Origin: UMGS172 sp045651745 | Lineage (GTDB): Bacteria; Bacillota; Clostridia; Oscillospirales; Acutalibacteraceae | Direction of reading: 5' to 3' | Length of the DNA: 5,360 bases | NCBI GenBank assembly: GCA_045651745.1 | Contig: JAZRSW010000088.1 | Coordinates: 1-5,360 of the forward strand | Part shown: positions 1 through 5,360 of the stretch, piece by piece | Layout: the number at the start of each line of letters is the position of its first letter | How positions within the stretch are numbered: position 1 is the stretch's first letter | Translations under genes and position numbers: made by a program | Notes under the pieces: generated by a model | Databases searched by the model: none | Seen by the model: the letters and a program-made list of their open reading frames with translations, nothing else | Told to the model about the DNA's origin: nothing

Positions 1-1360
1 AGGTCATACCGCCACGAACAGTGAGGATACCCTGAGAAGCCTTCATACCGGTGATATCTTCCGGAGAAGTCTCAAGACGTACAAGAACAACCTTCTTGCC
101 GGCGTTGTTCCAAGCCTCTGCATCGTCAGCAGAGAAAACAATCTGACCGCAAGCAGCACCCGGAGAAGCACCTAAGCCCTTGCCAACCGGAGTAGCAGCC
201 TTTAATGCCTTAGCATCAAACTGCGGGTGGAGAAGTGTATCCAAGTTTCTGGGGTCAATCATGCTGACAGCCTCAGCCTTGGTTTTGTGACCTTCAGCAA
301 CGAGGTCAACTGCAATCTGCAATGCTGCAGGAGCAGTTCTCTTACCGTTACGGGTCTGGAGCATATAGAGTTTCTCATTCTCAACGGTAAACTCCATATC
401 CTGCATATCATGATAATGGTTTTCGAGGATTTCGCAAACCTTCTTGAACTCTTCAAAAGCTGCAGGGAACTTGTTTGCCATCTCAGCGATAGGCATCGGT
501 GTACGAACACCGGCAACAACGTCTTCACCCTGTGCGTTGGTCAAGAACTCACCCATGAGTTTCTTTTCACCGGTAGAGGGGTCACGAGTAAATGCAACAC
601 CGGTACCGCAGTTGTCACCCATATTACCGAAAGCCATAGCCTGTACGTTAACAGCAGTACCCCAAGAATAAGGGATATCGTTGTCACGACGGTATACGTT
701 TGCACGGGGGTTGTCCCATGAACGGAAAACAGCCTTAACAGCACCGATAAGCTGTTCCTTCGGGTCGGTCGGGAAATCCTGACCGATTTTTGCCTTGTAT
801 TCAGCCTTGAACTGGTTAGCCAATTCCTTAAGGTCTTCAGCAGTAAGCTCACCGTCCTGAGTTACGCCTTTTTCTTCTTTCATCTTGTCGATGAGTTCTT
901 CGAAGTACTTCTTACCGACTTCCATAACAACGTCGGAATACATCTGAATAAATCTTCTGTAGCAGTCATAAGCCCAACGGGGATTGCCCGACTTTTTAGC
1001 CATAACTTCTACAACTTCTTCGTTAAGACCGAGGTTAAGAATGGTATCCATCATACCGGGCATAGATGCACGAGCACCGGAACGGACGGAAACGAGAAGC
1101 GGGTTCTCAAGGTCACCGAACTTCTTGCCGGTAACACCTTCCATTTTAACGATATACTCCATAATTTCAGCCATGATAGAGTCGTTACTCTGACGACCGT
1201 CCTCATAGTACTGAGTGCAGGCTTCGGTAGAAATGGTGAAGCCCTGAGGTACAGGAAGACCGATGTTGGTCATCTCTGCGAGGTTGGCTCCCTTACCGCC
1301 AAGGATTTCACGCATATTAGCGTTACCCTCAGAGAAGAGATAGCAATACTTTTTTGCCAT
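1..1360 (-). CDS. ppdK: Pyruvate, phosphate dikinase, N-terminal part (runs off the left edge)
   Basis: This enzyme interconverts pyruvate, ATP and phosphate with phosphoenolpyruvate, AMP and pyrophosphate in the cytoplasm. In many anaerobes it works in glycolysis or gluconeogenesis in place of, or beside, pyruvate kinase. Seen: 453 codons from ATG at 1360-1358. The nucleotide-binding domain begins with GGKGANLAEM (residues 21-30, Lys23). SVRSGARASMPGMMDT lies at 91-105 (Arg93), and the ATP-grasp residues Asp321, Glu323, Gln335 and Arg337 sit in DMQDMEF and LQTRNGKRTAPAA. The start of the phosphohistidine domain follows, with ASPGAA near 398 and RLETSPEDI at 428-436. The frame is open to the edge and ends in LTVRGGMT. 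In the C. symbiosum enzyme the next residues are Ser-His, with the catalytic His455, so the cut falls just before it. The family is about 870-880 residues long, so roughly half is missing here. A consensus AGGAGGA site lies 6 nt before the start. It has its own promoter and is separated from the phage genes by a terminator, so it is probably a host gene. Confidence 0.97.
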   Translation of the reverse strand, partial: MAKKYCYLFSEGNANMREILGGKGANLAEMTNIGLPVPQGFTISTEACTQYYEDGRQSNDSIMAEIMEYIVKMEGVTGKKFGDLENPLLVSVRSGARASMPGMMDTILNLGLNEEVVEVMAKKSGNPRWAYDCYRRFIQMYSDVVMEVGKKYFEELIDKMKEEKGVTQDGELTAEDLKELANQFKAEYKAKIGQDFPTDPKEQLIGAVKAVFRSWDNPRANVYRRDNDIPYSWGTAVNVQAMAFGNMGDNCGTGVAFTRDPSTGEKKLMGEFLTNAQGEDVVAGVRTPMPIAEMANKFPAAFEEFKKVCEILENHYHDMQDMEFTVENEKLYMLQTRNGKRTAPAALQIAVDLVAEGHKTKAEAVSMIDPRNLDTLLHPQFDAKALKAATPVGKGLGASPGAACGQIVFSADDAEAWNNAGKKVVLVRLETSPEDITGMKASQGILTVRGGMT

Positions 1361-1366
1361 GATTAT

Positions 1367-1373
1367 TCCTCCT
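1367..1373 (-). promoter_or_regulatory. Ribosome binding site of ppdK
   Basis: On the minus strand this reads AGGAGGA, a full Shine-Dalgarno match, 6 nt before the ATG at 1360. It fixes the start, and the resulting MAKKYCYLFSEGNA matches the usual N-terminus of the family. Confidence 0.93.
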
Positions 1374-1397
1374 AAAAAATATTAAACATCTTTAAGT

Positions 1398-1440
1398 GGC
1401 ACTCAAAATTTGTGCCTGCCGCCCAATTAAAAATGGGCAG
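1398..1440 (-). promoter_or_regulatory. Two small hairpins in the ppdK leader
   Basis: Two adjacent inverted repeats lie between the predicted transcription start and the ribosome binding site. The first in transcript order is CTGCCCA (1434-1440, extending into the loop) pairing with TGGGC at 1421-1425 and, across a 3-nt bulge, with AG at 1416-1417. The second is GGCAC (1412-1416) and GTGCC (1398-1402) around a 9-nt loop. They meet at 1416. Neither is followed directly by a T-run, so they do not look like terminators. They could stabilise the mRNA or bind a regulator, or they may have no role. No known riboswitch class is recognised. Confidence 0.4.
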
Positions 1441-1470
1441 ACTACTCCAACATTTTGAAGTATCCGTCCT

Positions 1471-1499
1471 ATTATAACAGTTATTGACAAAAAATGAAA
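1471..1499 (-). promoter_or_regulatory. Promoter of ppdK (extended -10)
   Basis: The minus strand carries TGTTATAAT at 1479-1471, a perfect TATAAT with the TG of an extended -10 element. At 17-bp spacing the -35 position (1499-1494) is TTTCAT, a poor match, which is typical when an extended -10 is present. A start site near 1464 would give a leader of about 100 nt. It lies between the phage-side terminator and ppdK, which supports independent transcription of ppdK. Confidence 0.7.
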
Positions 1500-1593
1500 G
1501 AGTTATTTTCGTAAATTTAAAATTTCCTCCATTTTTACAATAAAATATGTTAAAAATATTGTCTTTTTAGGAATAAATCATAACTAACAACGC

Positions 1594-1631
1594 AAAAAAC
1601 GTCCAAAACGGCACAAAACCGCTTTGGACGT
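1594..1631 (-). terminator. Strong intrinsic terminator ending the head-gene unit
   Basis: On the minus strand ACGTCCAAAGCGG (1631-1619) pairs with CCGTTTTGGACGT (1611-1599) over 13 positions, one of them G-U, around a 7-nt loop. A T-run follows at 1598-1594. The stem begins 15 nt after the stop codon of the last phage gene. In the plus direction a shorter run of T follows 2 nt after the stem, so it may act weakly both ways, but no plus-strand gene ends here. Confidence 0.92.
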
Positions 1632-1646
1632 CCTTTTTAAGTTACA

Positions 1647-2054
1647 TTAAAATGCATTATCTGAATAAAATTTTACATCAACATCAGTAACGAGTGCCGA
1701 AAGTTTAGAACTGTAACGGGTATTGCTTACTTTAATTGTCAAAATTGAATAATTTTGCAACATTGATTTCAAAGAGTTGATAACCGCATCAACAGTCTGC
1801 ATACATTTCTCGCCCGTCATCATTTTCGGCACGCAAACCGTAAGTCTTACGGTTACGGTTGACGGCGCCATGCCTTCGGCTAATTTTACATCCTCTATTC
1901 CCTCAACGGTTATGTCATGAACACCCGCCGTAACAATAGGGTTTCTTAACGGTAAATCCTGCTTTTTATCAGGAAATTCAGGCGTTACAGTAACCCCTGA
2001 GGTCTTTGAAACAGCATTACAAACCGCCGTAATCAATGATTTAGAGTTCATCAT
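1647..2054 (-). CDS. Small phage neck/tail-terminator-like protein
   Basis: This 135-residue protein has no motif I can assign firmly. It opens with an amphipathic helix (near residues 1-18), followed by a proline-rich loop with the phrase LPLRNPIVTAGVHDI and a beta-rich middle. A second helix lies around MQTVDAVINSLKSML, and the final strands end in DVDVKFYSDNAF. This helix-strand-helix-strand pattern and the size fit tail-terminator or tail-completion proteins. Its place just after the adaptor and stopper genes is where such a gene sits in HK97-like and PBSX-like operons. The role is therefore inferred from position and shape. I place the start at the ATG at 2054-2052 because AAGGA lies 8 nt before it. 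A GTG at 2060 would add two residues but is only 2 nt from that site. It overlaps the previous gene by 14 nt and is the last gene before the terminator. Confidence 0.85.
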   Translation of the reverse strand: MMNSKSLITAVCNAVSKTSGVTVTPEFPDKKQDLPLRNPIVTAGVHDITVEGIEDVKLAEGMAPSTVTVRLTVCVPKMMTGEKCMQTVDAVINSLKSMLQNYSILTIKVSNTRYSSKLSALVTDVDVKFYSDNAF

Positions 2055-2397
2055 ACTCACCGTCCTTAAGTCTTAAAGTTAAAACAGCCCAAATATACTG
2101 CGTTTTGCCACCGATAGCGACGCGGTCGGCGCGCGAAACGTTATAACTGCGGTCGCTTGTTCTTATCCAGGTGTTTTGCTCTTTACCCGAAAAATCCACA
2201 TCGCGAGGTCCGAGATATAAAAAGCACTCACTGTCCTTAAAGCCCAATTCGGTACGTTCCTGCTCTATATAGAGTTTATTCTTATACCGCATAGGCTGAA
2301 TAATAGCGTGAACATTGTGAATCGTTTCATCAATAGTGACCGTTATCGGCTCGCCTATTGATTCGAGCATAACGTCCACCTTTTCGGAAAAGTTCAT
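2041..2397 (-). CDS. Putative phage head-closure (stopper) protein
   Basis: This 118-residue protein has the character of head-closure/head-tail joining proteins. It has a short N-terminal helix (MNFSEKVDVMLESIG), then beta strands (ITVTIDETIHNVHAIIQPM), a glycine- and aspartate-rich loop (FLYLGPRDVDFSG) and closing strands with TQYIWAVLTLRL. Such proteins seal the portal channel after DNA packaging and form the platform for the tail. The length matches the roughly 117-118-residue YqbH/XkdH class of the Bacillus skin and PBSX elements, and it occupies the same relative place. The family link rests on size, order and overall pattern, not on a diagnostic motif. The start at 2397 is supported by GAGGTG (2404-2409), which overlaps the stop codon region of the gene before it. 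The gap to that gene is 3 nt. Confidence 0.82.
   Translation of the reverse strand: MNFSEKVDVMLESIGEPITVTIDETIHNVHAIIQPMRYKNKLYIEQERTELGFKDSECFLYLGPRDVDFSGKEQNTWIRTSDRSYNVSRADRVAIGGKTQYIWAVLTLRLKDGEYDEL
2063..2067 (-). promoter_or_regulatory. Ribosome binding site deciding the start of the last phage gene
   Basis: Minus-strand AAGGA lies inside the end of the stopper-like gene. It is 8 nt from ATG 2054, 11 nt from the adjacent ATG 2051 and 2 nt from GTG 2060. The spacing favours the ATG at 2054. Confidence 0.6.
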
Positions 2398-2400
2398 AAC

Positions 2401-2769
2401 CTACACCTCGGTTCCGATAAATGCAAAACGTTTAGGTTTTAAAATCGGCTCAATTGACTTTATCGCATCTTTCATTAACGCTTCAGCAAAAGCCACCGAC
2501 TTTTCCGAATTATCGGTCACGGTGATGTCGCCTGCTTTAATCGAGTCATTTTCACCCGAATTTTTGAGTGTGAAACGATAATATACAATAGTAGCCGCTG
2601 CATAAGATATTTCTTCATCGTGCGGTGACAGCTCCTTGTTTAAGTCTAACCAACTGTTGACAGTGTTAGCCGCCGTACGACAGAAAATATACCCGTCAGT
2701 AGCGTTACCCTCACCTGCTAAAGCCTTAAAGCCCTCAACAACCTTATCAATACTTACTTCGTATCCCAT
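2401..2769 (-). CDS. Putative phage head-tail adaptor (connector) protein
   Basis: This 122-residue, mostly helical protein follows the capsid gene directly, where HK97-like and PBSX/skin-like phages place the adaptor that binds under the portal ring (lambda/HK97 gp6, SPP1 gp15 and YqbG type). Visible features are an N-terminal helix (VSIDKVVEGFKALAG), a second helix around FCRTAANTVNSWL, and a third around EISYAAATIVYYRFTL with the alternating Ala/Tyr pattern common in this group. A variable loop with GDITVTD comes next, then a helix around SVAFAEALMKDAI. The assignment rests on position, size and helical character. The ATG at 2769 lies 10 nt after the capsid stop, yet no Shine-Dalgarno sequence is seen in the gap. 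It is probably translated by ribosomes finishing the capsid gene. Confidence 0.83.
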   Translation of the reverse strand: MGYEVSIDKVVEGFKALAGEGNATDGYIFCRTAANTVNSWLDLNKELSPHDEEISYAAATIVYYRFTLKNSGENDSIKAGDITVTDNSEKSVAFAEALMKDAIKSIEPILKPKRFAFIGTEV

Positions 2770-2779
2770 AAGCTACAAT

Positions 2780-3793
2780 TTAAGCACCGATATTAAGCAC
2801 AGCCGAAGCGTCCTTGAAAATCTTGGCAAAACCTGCGGTGGTGGTAATAACTGCGCGCTCTAACTGACGGTCAATCAACTTATCGTAGTCAACGTTAACG
2901 TCAGATGCTACAACCATTTCAAGTGCACAACCTGCATCAAGACCGATAATTTTACCGTCAGCAACAGAGTTTGAACGCAAGAGTTTTGCGCCCAACGGGT
3001 TGCCGGGGTTGCCGGTGCCCTGGAAGTTGATACCGGTAAGCGGATTCTTGAACTCGTCAAGGCTCATAACCTTAAGCATAGTTGCAGGTGACATAACGAG
3101 TCGGTTTAAAGAATACGGGTCGAGTTTGTTGTAAAGGCTCAAAAGGTCGGCATAGCTAAGAGTACCTGCAGTTGCACAGTCGATAACATCGGCTGCATTT
3201 TCATTGCCGTCACCCGAAATTAAAACGTTAACTGCATCGGCAAACTGACTGCGTGCAATATGAGCGCCAATCTGACGGAGAGTTACAGAGAAAAGGTCAA
3301 TTTTCTGGAACTTTAATGCCTCATAAGAAGCAACCAACATTCTGCCACGCTTGTGCAAAGTTACAAGGTTTTCCTGAGTACGAACGGTGGTTTCGGGAAT
3401 TTCTTCGCCCTCGTTGACATTTACCAATGATTTTTCTTCATCGGTAGGCACGGATGCGATAGTGCGGTAATCAAGGCTGTTAATATGGGTAGTAGTTGCT
3501 ACGATAGAGGGCAACATATCAGCCTCTTCAATACCCTGCTTAACTGCACGAGAAACGTATTCAGGGAAAAGTGCTGCGGACTGTGTGGTTGCAAAAAATT
3601 TGCGAACACTGTCACTGCCTGCTCCTGAAACCTTAATATCAAAGCGCTTTAACTGTCTGCCAAAAGCGTCAAGACCTTCATATTCAGTACCCTGATAGTT
3701 GGCACTGGGGTCAAGCTCCTCCAAAATATCAGAAAAACTTTTTTCGGGGTGGGTATACATACCCTTTTCAAGTGTAATATTATCAAAACTCAT
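2780..3793 (-). CDS. Phage major capsid protein, HK97 fold
   Basis: This 337-residue protein forms the capsid shell. It has an N-terminal arm with DAFGRQLKRFDIKVSG (about 42-57) and FFATTQSAALFPEYVSRAVKQG (about 66-87), typical of Firmicutes phage capsid proteins. An acidic extended loop region (NEGEEIPETTV, about 127-137) corresponds to the HK97 E-loop and leads into HKRGRMLVASYEALK. A long spine helix follows (about 165-193), then an alpha/beta domain with LISGDGNE near 191, MSPATMLKVM near 234 and a glycine-rich loop GTGNPGNPLGAKLL near 259. The C-terminal strands carry the D-R-x-L-E-R pattern near 308. The N-terminal 65 or so residues may be a removable delta-like region, but no cleavage site is evident. 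An excellent AAAGGAGA site (3801-3808) lies 7 nt before ATG 3793, in keeping with high output. It follows the protease gene by 18 nt. Confidence 0.93.
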   Translation of the reverse strand: MSFDNITLEKGMYTHPEKSFSDILEELDPSANYQGTEYEGLDAFGRQLKRFDIKVSGAGSDSVRKFFATTQSAALFPEYVSRAVKQGIEEADMLPSIVATTTHINSLDYRTIASVPTDEEKSLVNVNEGEEIPETTVRTQENLVTLHKRGRMLVASYEALKFQKIDLFSVTLRQIGAHIARSQFADAVNVLISGDGNENAADVIDCATAGTLSYADLLSLYNKLDPYSLNRLVMSPATMLKVMSLDEFKNPLTGINFQGTGNPGNPLGAKLLRSNSVADGKIIGLDAGCALEMVVASDVNVDYDKLIDRQLERAVITTTAGFAKIFKDASAVLNIGA

Positions 3794-3811
3794 AATTAAA
3801 TCTCCTTTTAA

Positions 3812-4765
3812 TTAAACTATAAAATAACTGTTTTTCTTGGATTCTTTTTTTACTGTACCGTTGAGCTGAACTTCGGCTTTTTCGGTAAGGTTTTTACCCT
3901 CACTGTAAAGTTTGAACAACTCGTCGGGTTCAAGATTAGACAACGCTTTTAAAAATACGTCTGCCGCTTTTTCTGAAGCGTCGGTTACGAACATTTTAAC
4001 AATGTCCGCCTTTTTGCGCTGTAAAAATTCACCCGCCGCCAAGGCAACTGATTGCAACTCGGCAAACTGTTTAGAGATGTGTTCCGCCTCTTCGACAGTA
4101 ACGGTGATTTCACCGTCTAAAACCGACTTTTGCAAATCAAAAAACTCAATTTGCTTTCCGTCAAAAGCCTTAACGACGCCTGCCGCAGGCTGTGCGGGAA
4201 CTGCTACGAATGACCATTCGTAAGCATCAGTTGGGTCAGATAAATCAAAATAACAAAGAGTTTTAGCACCGCTTTTACGGTAGGTTTTACCCTTTTTATG
4301 CTGACAAACCCCTGCCGGCTGACCGCAAACCGAACAAACCGACGATTTCATCGAACAACCGACGCTGACTTCCTTTTTTATACCCGACTCAATAGCCAAA
4401 ATAAGTTCATCTGATGCGGCTGACTTCGGCATATAGGCACGGGCAAAAAGCTGTTTATACTGCTCACCCAATCGGTTTTTCTCACCCTCAACCGCTTTAA
4501 CCTCGGTGTAAAACACTCTTGCACACTGATTTCCTGCTTTATGAGAATGGTCAAATATACCGGTTTTACCTAAAAACAGTTTACATAATCCTTGTAACGC
4601 CTCGTCGGTAAAACGCTCAAAATCGCGGTCAACTTCGTTATCGCAAAGGACTACCGAAAAAGCATACAACTCGTCAGCCTTAAAGTCGCGTCGGGTGTAT
4701 TTGTTAATTTCTTTGATTTCAGCCTCATTAGGCACACCGAAATCACTTAAATTTCCGTTTTTCAT
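3812..4765 (-). CDS. Phage prohead protease with zinc-knuckle insert and scaffold-like C-terminus
   Basis: This 317-residue protein fits the HK97-type prohead protease fold (peptidase family S78-like) that trims the capsid precursor after shell assembly. Candidate catalytic residues are His73 or His75 in GIFDHSHKAG and Ser134 in KKEVSVGC. The fold's closing segment is YEWSFVAVPAQPAAGVVKAF (182-201), the usual PAxPxAGV end. Between them lies C144-x2-C147-x6-C154-x-H156, with a further Cys137 and Cys171 nearby, which probably binds zinc. From about residue 205 the chain is charged and mostly helical (VEEAEHISKQFAELQ and on), like a scaffolding domain fused behind the protease, as in XkdF/YqbD-like proteins of about 310-320 residues. 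ATG 4765 lies 1 nt after the portal stop, with AGGTGA inside the portal gene as ribosome binding site. Catalytic residues are assigned by pattern, not structure. Confidence 0.87.
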   Translation of the reverse strand: MKNGNLSDFGVPNEAEIKEINKYTRRDFKADELYAFSVVLCDNEVDRDFERFTDEALQGLCKLFLGKTGIFDHSHKAGNQCARVFYTEVKAVEGEKNRLGEQYKQLFARAYMPKSAASDELILAIESGIKKEVSVGCSMKSSVCSVCGQPAGVCQHKKGKTYRKSGAKTLCYFDLSDPTDAYEWSFVAVPAQPAAGVVKAFDGKQIEFFDLQKSVLDGEITVTVEEAEHISKQFAELQSVALAAGEFLQRKKADIVKMFVTDASEKAADVFLKALSNLEPDELFKLYSEGKNLTEKAEVQLNGTVKKESKKNSYFIV

Positions 4766-4766
4766 T

Positions 4767-5360
4767 TTATTTCACCTCTTCCCTTTCTAAAGCACTACTT
4801 TGTGCATTAAGCAATCTTGCTCTCGCCTCTTCTACCTCATCCTGCAGAGTTATTTCACTCCAATTGATTTTAAAGTCAGAGGTATAACCCTCCTGCCTTA
4901 AATAACTTCTGCAAATTTTTTCAATGATAGGTGTTAAAAGACCGCGGTAATACCATAATTCACTTGTCAGAATATCAGCCTGTTGGGTAGACATTCGCTC
5001 GGTAGTTGACCAAGAAAGTCCCAACATAAACGGCGGAAGCCCGAGTTTTGCAACAATCTGCTCTAAAATCTGGCGTACGGGGATTTCACTGTCGATAATC
5101 TGGTTATCAGCACCGATAACTTTAATGTCAACATCACCCACCGCAACAAAGTCACGGACACCGTCTTTACTGCTCATAGCCGCCGACCACTCGCGTGCAA
5201 TTTCCGATGCTCTGTCTGCACCGAAAGCCGCATCACTCTCATTTTGCGGACGGTAGGTTACAGCGTAACGAAGATTGCCGAGCCTTTCAAAATTGGTGCC
5301 TATGCTATCGAAAATTTTCAGTAAAATCCCCGTTACAAACGGCAGTCCGTCCAAAATCGA
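4767..5360 (-). CDS. Phage portal protein, HK97 type, C-terminal part (runs off the right edge)
   Basis: The portal forms the twelve-subunit ring at one capsid vertex through which DNA is packaged and ejected, and it nucleates shell assembly. The last 197 codons are visible. The frame stays open to the edge, and the TTG at 5354 is an internal Leu codon, not a start. Diagnostic segments are VRQILEQIVAKLGLPPFMLGLSW, read here in pieces as VRQILEQIVAKLG then LPPFMLGLSW, followed by TERMSTQQADILTSELWYYR and GLLTPIIEKICRSYL. This is the stem and crown-side pattern of HK97-type portals, where a 'lgvPp.llg' turn precedes a long helix and a P-I-I-E-x-I helix. The C-terminal tail (QDEVEEARARLLNAQ) is a charged helix. 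Full-length portals have about 400-500 residues, so over half lies to the right, probably with terminase beyond it. Confidence 0.9.
   Translation of the reverse strand, partial: SILDGLPFVTGILLKIFDSIGTNFERLGNLRYAVTYRPQNESDAAFGADRASEIAREWSAAMSSKDGVRDFVAVGDVDIKVIGADNQIIDSEIPVRQILEQIVAKLGLPPFMLGLSWSTTERMSTQQADILTSELWYYRGLLTPIIEKICRSYLRQEGYTSDFKINWSEITLQDEVEEARARLLNAQSSALEREEVK

Larger units (their letters stand above)
1374..1646. other. Junction between phage-derived block and host gene
   Basis: This 273-base AT-rich gap separates the last phage stop codon from the ppdK ribosome binding site. It holds the terminator, the ppdK promoter and the leader hairpins. The stretch 1480-1590 has no gene and no feature I can support. 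If the block on the right is an integrated element, its end (attachment site) should be in this gap or within the last phage gene. No direct repeat can be tested because the other end is not in the window. Confidence 0.5.

Noticed and set aside
227..852. Open frames on both strands here (for example 164 residues on plus at 227-721, 103 residues on minus at 541-852).
   Set aside because: They lie inside the unmistakable ppdK frame and read as cysteine- or serine-rich sequence of no known kind, as expected of shadows of a codon-biased gene.
1484..1489. A perfect plus-strand TTGACA that looks like a -35 box.
   Set aside because: No acceptable -10 lies 15-19 nt downstream and no plus-strand gene follows. 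It overlaps the ppdK promoter region by chance.
1502..1531. A 9-codon minus-strand frame (MEEILNLRK) upstream of the ppdK promoter that might be a leader peptide.
   Set aside because: It lies upstream of the predicted ppdK transcription start and downstream of the terminator, so it is probably not transcribed, and it has no proper ribosome binding site before it.
3912..4223. A plus-strand frame of 103 residues opposite the protease gene, and similar plus frames at 2336-2581 and 2636-2863.
   Set aside because: No ribosome binding site, no plausible promoter, and low-complexity Ser/Ala/Asn composition. Each is fully covered by a better minus-strand gene.
5352..5354. TTG as the start of a 195-residue gene.
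   Set aside because: The frame continues without a stop to the window edge and the product is clearly the C-terminal part of a portal protein, so this is an internal codon.
1..5360. CRISPR array, tRNA, rRNA, insertion sequence or integrase.
   Set aside because: No spaced repeats, no cloverleaf-like segment, no terminal inverted repeats and no recombinase or transposase motif were seen on either strand.

Overview
The window reads entirely from the minus strand and has two unrelated parts. Organism: a Clostridia-type member of the Firmicutes (Bacillota) is the best fit. The host gene is a pyruvate, phosphate dikinase very like the well-studied Clostridium symbiosum enzyme, the ribosome binding sites are strong AGGAGG-type, and the intergenic DNA is AT-rich. 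This is inferred from family resemblance, not from a search.

Part one (positions 1-1480) is a core metabolic gene. It is the first 453 codons of ppdK, cut by the left window edge just before the expected catalytic histidine. It has its own ribosome binding site, a roughly 100-nt leader with two small hairpins, and an extended -10 promoter.

Part two (1590-5360) is a compact phage head cassette, read from right to left: the C-terminal part of an HK97-type portal protein, a prohead protease with a probable zinc knuckle and a scaffold-like tail, an HK97-fold major capsid protein, and three small proteins. By order and size these three are a head-tail adaptor, a head-closure (stopper) protein and a tail-terminator-like protein. 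The genes are packed with gaps of 1-18 nt or short overlaps and look like one transcription unit. A strong intrinsic terminator (13-bp stem plus T-run) follows the last stop codon by 15 nt.

The genes would work together as follows. The portal nucleates the procapsid, the protease with its scaffold-like tail directs assembly of the capsid protein and then matures it, and the small proteins close the neck and offer a docking site for a tail. The striking point is that no tail gene follows. The unit ends at the neck and about 100 nt later the promoter of a housekeeping gene begins. This could be the edge of a tail-less capsid-forming satellite (cf-PICI-like), a decayed prophage, or an element whose tail genes lie elsewhere. 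The window alone cannot decide between these.
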